From: Myxococcales bacterium
GTDB taxonomy: Bacteria > Myxococcota > Polyangia > Fen-1088
Direction: 5' to 3'
Assembly: GCA_003153875.1 (NCBI GenBank)
Contig: PMBY01000308.1
Coordinates: 1-16,528 of the forward strand
Length of the DNA: 16,528 nt
Shown here in pieces: positions 7,145-15,501 of this stretch. Position 1 is the stretch's first letter. Each line of letters starts with the position of its first letter. The position numbers and the translations under genes are program-made. Below the pieces are notes generated by a model that was not told the DNA's origin, did no database searches, and saw only the letters and a program-made list of their open reading frames with translations.

Positions 7145-7177
7145 GGGACGACTACGGGGCTGCGTCCCCTACGTCCC
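7145..7177 (-). terminator. Possible interrupted hairpin at the 3' end of the lipoprotein pair
   Basis: GGGACG (7145-7150) pairs with CGTCCC (7172-7177) and, inside, GGGG (7156-7159) pairs with CCCC (7166-7169) around a CTGCGT loop. The structure overlaps the TAG stop of the upstream lipoprotein gene. There is no run of T on the minus strand after it, so intrinsic termination is doubtful. It sits ahead of the chemosensory operon, whose promoter should lie in the remaining sequence up to 7062; no clear -35/-10 or sigma-54 motif was found. Confidence 0.35.
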
Positions 7178-9016
7178 CTCTGCCGGTACGAATTTAAACG
7201 CAACCTTCCCGGGGCGGCCCGGACGGCCGGGCGAGCCGCTGGCCCCATTCGAACCCGCGCTTCCGTTGGCGCCCGCGCTGCATCCCTGATCATCCGTGAC
7301 GGATTCACCGTACGAGTTGGTGTGGGTCGATGGGGAGCGGCTTGAGCCACCAGGTCCACCAGGTCCGCCCGCGCCCCCGGAGCCGCCTGCGCCACCCAGT
7401 CCTCCCACACTGAGGATGATCTGCTGGAGGAGATCGACCGTGTCGGGGCATAGAGCACCGCCGCACGCCACATCGACGAACACCTCTCCCCCATCGCCTC
7501 CCCGTCCACCGTCCTCGCCTGCTCCGCCGTCGCCGCCCCGTTCACCGTCGCTGCACTCGGACCCGGCTGCCCCCGGGCTGCCCGAGGAGCCAGTCGCCCC
7601 GGAAGAGCCCGGTGCTCCGCGACTGACGATGTGGAAGTCGTGGATGTTCGCTTCGTCCACGACAACCGCGTACGTGCCTTGCGGCGCGCTCACCGAGAAG
7701 ACGAAGTGGGTCGCAGTCGGTCGCTGCACGCGAATCTTCAGCCTCGGCCCCACACGACCGGAGGATGTTTCGTTGAAAGCCAAGTCGTCCGGTCGCTCGT
7801 AGGACAGCCCCCAGTTGAGCGACACGGCCGGGCGCCCGCCGATCCTCACTGGAAGTACGAATTTGTCGTTCTTGGCCAGTGCGACGACTTCGCTCACGCC
7901 GACCTCGTCCTTGAAATGGAAGTCCCCGCCACTGTCGCGATACGCGACAGGATTGTCGAGGGAGACATCATCGGCGGCGATGCACGGGCTTGGATCCAGA
8001 TTCTTCCAGTGCTCACACACGCTGACGGGACGTGAAATCTTCTGGAGTTTGGCCCACAAGGCTCCGCGAAAGGAGACCTCGGGGAGAACGGAGAGGGTGG
8101 ACCGACTGGCGGCGTAGCCCAGCAGTGTCGCGTTTTGCGCCCACACCCGCTGGCGGACCAGGACGTCCCGAGCCACTGTCTTGCTCGGGTCCAGCGTGGC
8201 ACTCAGAAGCGGGTGTTCCTTGAGCGCGATGCGATTGTGCCCCTCCCGGATGACGGTGTCTTCAACCGCCGCGGAGCCATCGCGCACCTCTTGGAAGGGG
8301 GAGAGGGCGATGTGAACGCGGACGATCCGGCGCTGCGCCTGCTCCCGAAGTTCCGGGGAAGGCAGACGCTCCACGAAGCGAGTGAGCGTCATCTCGTTGC
8401 CACTCGCCGCGAGCGCATCCATCATCGCCGCGTCAACGGTACGCCCCTGCCAGCGACCATTTTCGACGTCGACGGTCGCGACAAGCTCCTGGGCGAAGGG
8501 AGCGGCGACCGGGCCGAGCTGACCCTTGGCAAGTGCCGCGCGGAGATCCTCGAACCAACTCGCGCGCGCGCTTGGGTTGCTATCCAAGCCGGCTGGACGA
8601 TCGAGATAGAGTCTGTGGAGCGTCGCGAGACGTCCGGCAAGAGAAGGATTCTTTTCGAGATCGGAGTTGGCCAGAATCTTTCGGTACGCGCGCCCCAGCT
8701 CGTCGAACAGGGGCGGAATTTCGTCGCGCGGAAGTCTCTCGAGCAGGACGTCGGCACAGCGGCGCCACAAGACTGGGTTGATCTTTCCCTCCACCATCCC
8801 GTCCACGAGCGCGGCGCGCATGTCGGCGGTCATCCTGGGGACGTGGGGGCTGAGCGCGCGCAAGTCGCAGACGGTCGGGCTCGCATCCGACTGAGCGAGG
8901 TAGGCGACCAAGGCCGGCCCCGAGTTGTACTGGACCAGCTGGGCGGCCGTCATGGGCAAGGGGAACTGTGGGGCGCAGCCGCAAACCAGGAATCCAAACA
9001 GGGCCCGTGTCCGCAT
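7169..9016 (-). CDS. Putative lipoprotein with a C-terminal collagen-like Gly-rich region, function unknown
   Basis: The product is 615 residues. MRTRALFGFLVCGCAPQ is a short lipoprotein-type signal; V11-C-G-C14 is the best lipobox although its -2 Cys is atypical. Residues about 20-400 look helical and repeat-free, with no family recognised. Residues about 400-466 look like a beta domain (VLPVRIGGRPAVSLNWGLSY, FVFSVSAPQGTYAVVV). From 467 the sequence is built from Gly-X-Y-like blocks: 467-485, 491-510, 538-557 and 582-603, separated by short segments with Cys at 488, 517, 522 and 579. This suggests a surface or matrix-associated stalk. The ATG at 9016 is preceded by AGGAG (9025-9029) with an 8-nt spacer; the longer open frame upstream overlaps the preceding gene and lacks a signal. 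It is probably co-transcribed with the gene ending at 9028. Confidence 0.8.
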   Translation of the reverse strand: MRTRALFGFLVCGCAPQFPLPMTAAQLVQYNSGPALVAYLAQSDASPTVCDLRALSPHVPRMTADMRAALVDGMVEGKINPVLWRRCADVLLERLPRDEIPPLFDELGRAYRKILANSDLEKNPSLAGRLATLHRLYLDRPAGLDSNPSARASWFEDLRAALAKGQLGPVAAPFAQELVATVDVENGRWQGRTVDAAMMDALAASGNEMTLTRFVERLPSPELREQAQRRIVRVHIALSPFQEVRDGSAAVEDTVIREGHNRIALKEHPLLSATLDPSKTVARDVLVRQRVWAQNATLLGYAASRSTLSVLPEVSFRGALWAKLQKISRPVSVCEHWKNLDPSPCIAADDVSLDNPVAYRDSGGDFHFKDEVGVSEVVALAKNDKFVLPVRIGGRPAVSLNWGLSYERPDDLAFNETSSGRVGPRLKIRVQRPTATHFVFSVSAPQGTYAVVVDEANIHDFHIVSRGAPGSSGATGSSGSPGAAGSECSDGERGGDGGAGEDGGRGGDGGEVFVDVACGGALCPDTVDLLQQIILSVGGLGGAGGSGGAGGPGGPGGSSRSPSTHTNSYGESVTDDQGCSAGANGSAGSNGASGSPGRPGRPGKVAFKFVPAEGT

Positions 9017-9024
9017 GCGAGAGA

Positions 9025-9029
9025 CTCCT
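9025..9029 (-). promoter_or_regulatory. Ribosome binding site AGGAG deciding the start at 9016
   Basis: AGGAG lies 8 nt before the ATG at 9016 and overlaps the TAG stop of the upstream lipoprotein gene (TAGGAG), suggesting coupled translation. It supports the short, signal-peptide-bearing start over the long open frame that begins 258 bp further upstream. Confidence 0.75.
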
Positions 9030-9501
9030 AGATCGGCCGGACGTCGACGACGAACGAATAGCGGTAAGATTTCGGCTCTCTGCGCACAATCATCGGAACC
9101 ACCAACTCGAAGCGGCTCCCTTGGTAGCCAGCGGCCCGGTCGCCGGAGGGGGGCAGCGCGAATGGAACCAGCCGCGCGCTCATGGTGGCCCCGGGAAGAA
9201 TCCAGCCCAGGTCCACATGCGGGCGCGGCGAAGTCGAGCTTCCGTCGGAGCCTGTCATCGTGATTTGGGCCCACTCGACCTGGAGCACTTGGTCGGTCTT
9301 GTTGGTCAGGTCCAACAGGATAGCCCGTGCGCCAGTCGGGTCGACGAGAATCTCCGCCCGAACATCGGCGTCGTCCAGCACCTCCCGTTGGGTGGGCTTC
9401 GCCGAGGAGCGAGCATCCCGGTTCTCGCTATGGAAGCTGTATGCGTACGGCATCGCGCAGCCCATGGATGCGAGCAACACGCCCAATGCCAGCACCCTCA
9501 C
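9028..9501 (-). CDS. Small putative lipoprotein, function unknown
   Basis: The product is 157 residues from a GTG start: MRVLALGVLLASMGC is a compact lipoprotein signal (Cys15 in ASMGC) and the mature part begins AMPYAYSFHSE. The rest alternates hydrophobic strands and polar turns (ILVDPTGARAILLDLTNKTD, VQWAQ-like VEWAQITMTG, LGWILPGATMSARLVPFALP, RFELVVPMIV, SYRYSFVVDV), consistent with a small beta-sandwich. GAGG (9507-9510) lies 5 nt before the GTG. An ATG at 9597 or 9570 in the same frame would put over 20 residues ahead of the signal, so I rejected it. The stop is 11 nt before the larger lipoprotein gene, so the two probably form one transcription unit and may act together. I do not recognise the family. 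Confidence 0.72.
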   Translation of the reverse strand: MRVLALGVLLASMGCAMPYAYSFHSENRDARSSAKPTQREVLDDADVRAEILVDPTGARAILLDLTNKTDQVLQVEWAQITMTGSDGSSTSPRPHVDLGWILPGATMSARLVPFALPPSGDRAAGYQGSRFELVVPMIVRREPKSYRYSFVVDVRPI

Positions 9502-9657
9502 ATCGGCCTCGGGCGGCGTCCTCGCGTTCGAGCAATATCCGGCCTGGCGAACGAATGCCAATACCACCATGGCGCGAAATACGATACACCAGGCCAAACG
9601 ACGGTACCATGAACTTCTGGAGCCAGGCCCAGCCCCAGGCCGCCCCTGCCCATCCTG

Positions 9658-9681
9658 ACGGGGCCCCGCCTCGGGCCCCGT
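9658..9681 (-). terminator. GC-rich hairpin downstream of the beta-propeller gene
   Basis: ACGGGGCCC (9658-9666) and GGGCCCCGT (9673-9681) form a perfect 9-bp stem with a 6-nt loop, 11 bp past the stop codon of the beta-propeller lipoprotein gene. Position and stability suit a terminator. No T-run follows on the minus strand, so it may instead be an mRNA-end stabiliser or act with Rho. Confidence 0.6.
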
Positions 9682-9692
9682 CCCGGTCTAGA

Positions 9693-12600
9693 TCAATTGA
9701 CCGGCATGGCTGCCGGCGCAGTCAGGCTCAGGTGGTTCAGGCCGAAGTAGCCTGAGGCCACGTAGAGGTCATCTCCAAAGGCCTGCATGGTGTTGGCCCA
9801 TCCCAGGGTGCGCAAGAACTGAACTCCAGTGGGCTGAGCCGGCTTGGACACGTCCACCGCCAGGATGCCATCACCTGACAAATTGAGGAACAAGCGGCCC
9901 TGTTTGGCGCCCATGATTTGCAGGTTGTACGCCTTGGTGGCCTGGTCGTAGAGCGTGGCGAAGGCGTTGTTGCTCAGGTCGTAGATCATCAGGCGATCGG
10001 ACGTGGTCTGCCAGTCCGGGGTGCTACTTGCGGCGCCGGTGCCCCCGATCGAGTCGACCGCTATTCCCCCACCGTAGTTGTAGCCGTAGCCCCAGTAGCT
10101 CTGCTCGCCCGTCATGTACATGGTGTTGCCTGCGACGGTTAGACCGGCCAGGTAGATATTGCTGAACACCTTGGTGTCCAGCAACTCCGCGGCGGGCTTC
10201 CCGCCCACGCTCACCTGGCGCAAGAGGTTCAGACGGGTATCAGGCCGATAGTATCCGGAGCCATCCTTCGTGGCTGGCGGGATGTAGACGTACTGCTGGT
10301 CCTGAGTCATGAAACTCCTGCTACCCAGGGACGGCGCCCATGTGCGCACCAGCGGGCCGGGCACGTTGATCTTTTCCGCCGCCGCAAAGCTGCTGCCTGA
10401 CTTGTTCCAGCGCTGGGCGTAGTACTTGTATTGGGTGAAGATGTAGCCGTCACTGCCCTTGAACTCGCCCACTGGCTCGCGCAGACCCAGGTAGAAACCA
10501 GTCGGGTCTATCGGATCACCCACCAGGTTGTACCCGTACCAGTCGGTCGTGGAACTGGGCAGCGTCACTTGCTGGATGCTGGGCGTGTTGGCATCGGTCA
10601 GATCCAGGTACACCATGCCTGCCGAGTACGTGTACGTGTTGTTCGCGTTGTCGTAGTTGTACCCCTCGTTGACTGTCACCAAGCCACTCTCCACCTCGGT
10701 CCAGTTGCCGTATCCACTGAACCAATAGCCCCAATAGCCCTCCCATCCACACCAATACGGGTAGTACGGGATCACGCTACTCGGGATGATCATCGAGCCT
10801 CCCCGCTGCGGATGCGTCGGGTCGGTCAGGTCGTAGACCAGAACCTGGGTTTGCTGTTGATAGTAGTAATTGTATCCGGTCTTCGTGTCGTAGGGCAGAT
10901 AGCGGAAGAGGAGCAACTGGTTGCCGTGCTTGATTGCCTGCTGCACCTGCCCCACCGCGAAGCTGGCCACAGGGGATGCGCCCTCGAGATCGCCGCCGGC
11001 CGCAAGAACCCTGAACTGCGACACATCCTGATTGGAGCTGTAGTAGTAGCTGGGCTGTGACTGAACCTGCGTCACCAGGTAGTTGCCGAACTGGAAAACT
11101 TGATTGTAGTAGGGAGCGATTTCGATGATTGATTGCAGCTGCGGATTGGCAAGGTCCTGTATGTTGGCAATCGAGGCATGGGTGTCGGACAGGTTGACCA
11201 TCATGCGCTGGCCGGTGGCCTGGTGCCCGAACACGATGGTGCGGCGGACTTCGCCGTTGGGGTGAATGAAGGTGCCGTAGTTCTGCAACACGGTCTGCTG
11301 GGTCGGATCCTTGGTGTCGTCGTACTTGGTGAGATCCCACGCCATGATCCCTACGGCGCTCTTGAACTGCTGCCACCACCAATCGTCGTTGGGATCGCTC
11401 TTGGTCCAGTAGTACACCGGCACAGTCACCACGTTGGCCGTGCTGTCGGAGTACATGCCAATCATCTTGTGCGCCTGGTCAAGGTTCCAGGTGATTTCCG
11501 AACCCACCCACTCGGCGTTCTGCACTGCCACGCACTGGCGTTGCACCAGCCGAATCTTGGTCAGATCGCGAACGTCGATGATGCTGGCCGCGATGTTGGT
11601 CGGCCGGGGGCCATTGGGATCCTGCAAGCCGGCGCAGGTCGAGCTGTTGTCCTGGCCGATGGCCAATAGGAAGTTGTTGTTGTCGCCGATCAGGCGGAAC
11701 ACGCTCATGCTGCCGGACAGGCCGTTCACCGCCGATAGAATCTTTAGATTCTTTGGGTCAGCGAAGCTGAGGGCGTAGAGCGGGTCAATCCTCTGCGAGG
11801 TGACGGCGTAGGCCACATTCCGGGTCACATCGAAGGTGCTGCCAGCCACCGTCTCATTCTGATCCCCGAAGTCCAGGCTGGCCTGCAGGGTTGGGTTGTT
11901 GCTGTCGGTGATGTCCCAGGATTGGAGGGTATTCTGGGTGTACGAGTCACCCGCGCAATTGGAATAGGTCCAACCCTGACGCGCAAAGATCCCGTAGAAG
12001 GTGCCCGTCTGCTTGGTCGTGTCGAAGACATAGGTCATCTTGAATTGGTCGCCGATTCGGCCGGCGGCCTCGAAGCGGGTGTACAGGCTGATGGTCCCCT
12101 TGGGATCGCTCACGTCGATGATCGACACCACAGACTGTTGCTGGCTGTAGGATGCGCCACAGTTGTAGTACCCGTTGTTGATCGAGCCGGTCGAGGTATA
12201 TCCCCACACCGACCAGTTCTCGTCCACCATGAGCGCATTGGATGTCGCCGAAATGGCTACGTCGCTGAAGCTCTTGCTGTAGTTGTAGAGGCCCTTGGGA
12301 TCGCTGACCTGGACGTTGCCACCCTGGAAGATCTTAAGCTGACCTACCTGCTTGAGCACCTTCGGGTCGGACACGTCAAAGGAGTAGACCCAGGCCTGCT
12401 CGGGCTGCGGGTCGCTCGCCATCTGGTAGCCCCAGCCCCAGTAGTAGGACGACGAAACGTAGGAAACTAGATAGATGGTGTTGTCGATCTTGCGGGAAAC
12501 GCCCTCGCGCAACTCGCCGATGATGTCCACCGTGCTGAGCACTTGCGGCTTCGTCAGATCGGTGACGTCGATGGCCACCAATTGCGAAACATAGTGCCGG

Positions 12601-13124
12601 TCGAACTGAAGCTTGCCATTGACCTGGGTGAGATAGAGGGCATCGCTGAGCAGGGCGTACACCGTGTTGCCCGCGACGAACATCTCGATGGGATAGCCAT
12701 AGACCGGCAGGCGTGAAAGCTGCTTGGGGTTCTTGGGATCGGTCAGATCGTAGATGATGAGGCCGCGGTAGGTGTTGAAGTAGAAGAGCCGGTCATTGTC
12801 GATGCGGTAGATGTCCGCTTCCTGGACTGTGGCATCGCGGCCGCTCGGGGCAGCCGGAACTGCGGGCTTGCTGCTGTCAGTAGTCTCGGCCCCGCCGGCT
12901 GAGGCCATGGGAGCCCCGTTTGCCACTCCAAAGCTCTGGCCTGGACCGCTCGCCGTTTGCTCGGTCGTGAACTCGGTCTGGCCGGGGGTCACCTTGCCCG
13001 CGTCGCCGATGTCCCCTGGGGGTGGCCCGCCAGAGTCGGGAGTGCTGACCGAACTCTTTGAACCGGCACAAGACGCCGCAAAGCCTGCGGCCAAGAACGC
13101 GAAAAGCTTTAGGGATGAGCGCAT
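9693..13124 (-). CDS. Large secreted beta-propeller lipoprotein (Beta_propel / LVIVD-like repeats), Tyr/Trp-rich
   Basis: The product is 1143 residues. MRSSLKLFAFLAAGFAASC gives a lipoprotein signal with Cys19, then a Ser/Pro/Gly-rich linker to about 98. From VQEADIYRIDNDRLFYF (100-116) the sequence matches my knowledge of the secreted C-terminal beta-propeller family (PF09826/COG4880-like). Blade-type motifs of the form (I/Y)D(V/L)(T/S)DPxxP recur at about 125, 185, 249, 336, 403, 516, 763 and 840, with weaker ones near 596, 1047 and 1090. It is much longer than the 600-700 residues I expect for the family, so two propellers are possible. Aromatic runs are striking (PYYPYWCGWEGYWGYWFSG, 786-804; YWGYGYNYGG, 1010-1019). 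The start at 13124 follows GGAGG by 6 nt. No catalytic motif was seen; adhesion or envelope binding is an inference. It is monocistronic. Confidence 0.85.
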   Translation of the reverse strand: MRSSLKLFAFLAAGFAASCAGSKSSVSTPDSGGPPPGDIGDAGKVTPGQTEFTTEQTASGPGQSFGVANGAPMASAGGAETTDSSKPAVPAAPSGRDATVQEADIYRIDNDRLFYFNTYRGLIIYDLTDPKNPKQLSRLPVYGYPIEMFVAGNTVYALLSDALYLTQVNGKLQFDRHYVSQLVAIDVTDLTKPQVLSTVDIIGELREGVSRKIDNTIYLVSYVSSSYYWGWGYQMASDPQPEQAWVYSFDVSDPKVLKQVGQLKIFQGGNVQVSDPKGLYNYSKSFSDVAISATSNALMVDENWSVWGYTSTGSINNGYYNCGASYSQQQSVVSIIDVSDPKGTISLYTRFEAAGRIGDQFKMTYVFDTTKQTGTFYGIFARQGWTYSNCAGDSYTQNTLQSWDITDSNNPTLQASLDFGDQNETVAGSTFDVTRNVAYAVTSQRIDPLYALSFADPKNLKILSAVNGLSGSMSVFRLIGDNNNFLLAIGQDNSSTCAGLQDPNGPRPTNIAASIIDVRDLTKIRLVQRQCVAVQNAEWVGSEITWNLDQAHKMIGMYSDSTANVVTVPVYYWTKSDPNDDWWWQQFKSAVGIMAWDLTKYDDTKDPTQQTVLQNYGTFIHPNGEVRRTIVFGHQATGQRMMVNLSDTHASIANIQDLANPQLQSIIEIAPYYNQVFQFGNYLVTQVQSQPSYYYSSNQDVSQFRVLAAGGDLEGASPVASFAVGQVQQAIKHGNQLLLFRYLPYDTKTGYNYYYQQQTQVLVYDLTDPTHPQRGGSMIIPSSVIPYYPYWCGWEGYWGYWFSGYGNWTEVESGLVTVNEGYNYDNANNTYTYSAGMVYLDLTDANTPSIQQVTLPSSTTDWYGYNLVGDPIDPTGFYLGLREPVGEFKGSDGYIFTQYKYYAQRWNKSGSSFAAAEKINVPGPLVRTWAPSLGSRSFMTQDQQYVYIPPATKDGSGYYRPDTRLNLLRQVSVGGKPAAELLDTKVFSNIYLAGLTVAGNTMYMTGEQSYWGYGYNYGGGIAVDSIGGTGAASSTPDWQTTSDRLMIYDLSNNAFATLYDQATKAYNLQIMGAKQGRLFLNLSGDGILAVDVSKPAQPTGVQFLRTLGWANTMQAFGDDLYVASGYFGLNHLSLTAPAAMPVN

Positions 13125-13130
13125 GGTAGG

Positions 13131-13135
13131 CCTCC
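13131..13135 (-). promoter_or_regulatory. Ribosome binding site GGAGG of the beta-propeller gene
   Basis: GGAGG lies 6 nt before the ATG at 13124 and decides this start, just ahead of the signal peptide, over the ATG at 13184 that would prepend 20 basic residues. Confidence 0.8.
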
Positions 13136-13374
13136 GGCCTAGACAGACTAGCAAGGCTCGTGCCGCACCCTTGACCCGCGACAAATGAGGGCCACGCGGG
13201 CTTGACCCTCAGAAAACCGGGACGTGCCCCGCCCTGCCTATCGAAAATTCGCGTACCCCATGACAGGGGCGTCACGGACCTGCTGGGGCGACCGCAGGTC
13301 TCCCCTACGCCCTGCGCATACCACCCGCATCACGCCTTGTGCGTGGGCGGCAGAACCTGGCACACTGACCCCCG
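13136..13374. promoter_or_regulatory. Divergent intergenic region between the beta-propeller gene and cysC
   Basis: About 240 bp that must hold the promoters of both flanking genes. Short inverted repeats are visible: TGAGGG (13186-13191) with CCCTCA (13206-13211), and CACGC (13331-13335) with GCGTG (13341-13345). No convincing -35/-10 pair or known operator was recognised. The second inverted repeat lies about 30 bp upstream of the cysC start, a plausible spot for regulation. Confidence 0.4.
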
Positions 13375-13917
13375 ATGACAGACCGCGTTCGCGGCCCCAT
13401 CGTTTGGTTCACTGGTCGCCCGGCCAGCGGCAAGAGCACCTTGGCCACAGCGCTGCACCCGATGCTGGAATCGCGCTGGCCCGTGGAAATCCTCGACGGC
13501 GACGAGGTTCGCGCTTGGCTGTCCGACGACCTCGGTTTTTCTCGCGCCGATCGCGACCACAACATCTCGCGCATCGCCCAGGTCGCCTGCCTGCTGGCCC
13601 GCAACGGCGTGGCCGTGCTGGTTGCCGCCATCTCGCCCTTCGCGGCCGCACGAGCGCAAGCCCGCGCCCTGGCCACCCCCCAAGCCATCCCTTTCTTCGA
13701 AGTCTTTGTCAGCGTGCCCCTTGCCGTCGCCACCCAGCGTGACCCCAAGGGAATGTACCATCAAGCCCAGGTGGGCCAGATTGCGAACTTCACCGGCTTG
13801 TCCGATCCCTACGAAGAGCCCGAGCACCCAGACCTGATCATCCACACTGACGCTGAGTCCGTTGCAGCGAGCACCGATCGTGTCGCGGCCGCGTTGCGCG
13901 CCCGGGGATTGATCTAG
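13375..13917 (+). CDS. cysC: Adenylylsulfate (APS) kinase
   Basis: The product (180 aa) phosphorylates APS with ATP to give PAPS, the sulfate donor for sulfotransferases or for assimilation. Visible signatures are the P-loop GRPASGKST (14-22), LDGDEVR (40-46), DLGFSRADRDHNISR (52-66), AISP with S87 at the position of the phospho-serine of the E. coli enzyme, RDPKGMY (122-128) and NFTGLSDPYE (138-147). Length is that of a free-standing CysC. The start is fixed by an in-frame TGA 9 nt upstream; no Shine-Dalgarno sequence precedes the ATG, so it may be leaderless or weakly translated. It is the only complete plus-strand gene here and is not in an operon with cysN. Its TAG overlaps the convergent neighbour's stop. 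Confidence 0.95.
   Translation: MTDRVRGPIVWFTGRPASGKSTLATALHPMLESRWPVEILDGDEVRAWLSDDLGFSRADRDHNISRIAQVACLLARNGVAVLVAAISPFAAARAQARALATPQAIPFFEVFVSVPLAVATQRDPKGMYHQAQVGQIANFTGLSDPYEEPEHPDLIIHTDAESVAASTDRVAAALRARGLI
13914..13917. other. Shared CTAG: overlapping convergent stop codons
   Basis: The palindrome CTAG supplies TAG to cysC on the plus strand (13915-13917) and TAG to the AgmX/PglI-type gene on the minus strand (13914-13916). There is therefore no intergenic room for a terminator between the two genes, and their transcripts must overlap at the 3' ends. Confidence 0.95.
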
Positions 13918-15356
13918 CTCTCCGGCGACGTGAAGCTGAAGGGATAGAGAACGATGGCGACGCCCCCGCCTGTTGGCTTGGGGAATTCCCAGCGGCGGAC
14001 GGCATTGACCACACAGTTCTCGACGCGCGCGTCGTCCATGCTCGTGCTCTGCATGACCGACGTGATGACCTGTCCCACGGGCGAGATGGCGAATTGCACG
14101 GAGATGCGTCCCGCCAGCGTCGGCTTTCTCGCCAGTTCCTGGTCGTAGCAGAACTTCACCTCGTTCATGTGCTGGTGGACGATGCGACGGATGATTTCCT
14201 TGTCCAGCGAACCGTGCACTTTGACTGTGCCAGGGACGACCTCGGGAACGATGATGCGCCGGGGTCTGGTGAGCAGGCCGACCTGCCGACCGTACTCGTT
14301 CCCGCCGCCGGTATCGCGACCAGCCGAGCCGATGGTGTTGAGGGTGCCGGTCCCGAGCGTGTTCTCTCCGGTCCCGCCGCCGCCCGGTCCGGTTCCCAAT
14401 GGACCCAAGCCGCCCAGGCCGGCCGCGTCGCCGATCTGCGCGCCGATCAAGTGGCCGAGCGCGTCCTCTGGATCATTTCCCAGCGCCATACCGCGACCGA
14501 AGATCGACGCCATCTTAGAGCCCTGCTTGTTCATGATTCCGAGAATGCCGGTGTTGCGTGCATTTTCGGCTGCCGCTTGCTTGCTCATCTGCGGCTTCGG
14601 GTTGTCCTGCGGCCCCTTGATTCCGGAACGCTTATTGGTCTCAGCAGACTTCTTGTCGCCCATCCTCCCGGAATCACCCGCATGCGCTTTGCCCTCGTCG
14701 CCGCGCGGGTCGGGCCGTTTGGCCGTCAGCCAGTCCGGCATTTGCTCCTCAACCGGCGGCATGGTGACCGAGGGCAAGTAGTTCTTGTCCCAGTTCAGCG
14801 ATTGCAGTGACAAGGATCGCGTGTCCGGTGGAACTGCGAAGAGTGCCAGCAAGAACAGACCCAACACCATGGCCGCAGCCGCGGTGTACTTGTGCTCGGC
14901 CCAGCGCAGATCGAACCAATGCCTCGGCACCTGCTCGGCCTTGGTGGTGCGGCCGAGCACGAACACCACCTGCCCGCAATCCACGCGCGCCCGGCTGTGC
15001 GGCGGCAGGGTGAAGCTGCCACCGCGCCCGCGCATGTAGTCCTGCAACTGCACGGTGTGCCCGTCGATACACAGCTCGCCGCCCATCTGCGGCGTCACGT
15101 TCACTAGATAGTCCTGGCCCCGTGCAGTCACCAGGGGCAACGAAGCGCCGCCAATCATTTCCTGCGCGACCGGCGCATCGACGTCCTCAGCTGCGCCAAT
15201 CACGTATTGCACTGGCCGCGCCCGTCTGCCTGCGCCGCCGGGCTCGTCCAGAAGTCGGGTGCCGATGAGCTGGCCACGAAGGAGCGTCTGCACCTCCAGG
15301 CTTTGCAGCAGCGGCTCGTCTCGATACACGTCTGTCGTTGTCGCGATGGTGGACAT
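13914..15356 (-). CDS. AgmX/PglI C-terminal-domain protein (TonB-like envelope protein)
   Basis: The product is 480 residues. The N-terminal region (about 20-136) is cytoplasmic and beta-rich (PLVTARGQDYLVNVTP, FTLPPHSRARVDCGQVVFVLGR). One TM helix spans about 157-175. A long Gly/Pro-rich and charged linker (about 180-365) follows, then a C-terminal domain (about 383-478) with FCYDQELARKPTLAGRISVQF, SPVGQV, VENCVVNAVRRWEFPKPTGGG and YPFSF. The last domain is the AgmX/PglI-type periplasmic domain of myxobacteria, with paired cysteines C403 and C448 and a TonB-like strand pattern. AgmX was named from adventurous gliding in Myxococcus; many paralogs exist, so a motility role here is only possible. 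The start at 15356 follows GAGGAG (15363-15368) by 6 nt. It ends tail-to-tail with cysC. Confidence 0.9.
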   Translation of the reverse strand: MSTIATTTDVYRDEPLLQSLEVQTLLRGQLIGTRLLDEPGGAGRRARPVQYVIGAAEDVDAPVAQEMIGGASLPLVTARGQDYLVNVTPQMGGELCIDGHTVQLQDYMRGRGGSFTLPPHSRARVDCGQVVFVLGRTTKAEQVPRHWFDLRWAEHKYTAAAAMVLGLFLLALFAVPPDTRSLSLQSLNWDKNYLPSVTMPPVEEQMPDWLTAKRPDPRGDEGKAHAGDSGRMGDKKSAETNKRSGIKGPQDNPKPQMSKQAAAENARNTGILGIMNKQGSKMASIFGRGMALGNDPEDALGHLIGAQIGDAAGLGGLGPLGTGPGGGGTGENTLGTGTLNTIGSAGRDTGGGNEYGRQVGLLTRPRRIIVPEVVPGTVKVHGSLDKEIIRRIVHQHMNEVKFCYDQELARKPTLAGRISVQFAISPVGQVITSVMQSTSMDDARVENCVVNAVRRWEFPKPTGGGVAIVLYPFSFTSPES

Positions 15357-15501
15357 GGCGAACTCCTCGCGTTGGGCTCGCGTGCTGCGGTCTCCGCACG
15401 GCGAGCGGTTGCGGCCCAGGTACCGGCGCTCGCGCTACCGGCGATTCGGGCCTTCAACTCAACTGACAACCCAGCGGAGGCTAGGTTTCAAGGAAGTGGT
15501 G
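15357..15501 (-). promoter_or_regulatory. Short spacer between cysN and the AgmX/PglI-type gene
   Basis: The 145-bp spacer contains GAGGAG (15363-15368), the ribosome binding site of the downstream gene, and a direct repeat TACCGGCG at 15421 and 15436. No clear terminator for cysN or promoter for the AgmX/PglI gene was seen; read-through from cysN is possible. Confidence 0.45.

Noticed and set aside
9017..9274. Longer start for the collagen-like lipoprotein at 9274
   Set aside because: The added region is basic and antisense-like in texture, overlaps the preceding gene, and would bury the signal peptide; AGGAG supports 9016.
12811..13188. Plus-strand frame antisense to the start of the beta-propeller gene
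   Set aside because: No ribosome binding site or domain; it is explained by GC-rich shadow coding.
14094..14810. Plus-strand frames within the AgmX/PglI-type gene
   Set aside because: The minus-strand protein has a TM helix and a conserved C-terminal domain in order; the plus-strand translations show nothing recognisable.
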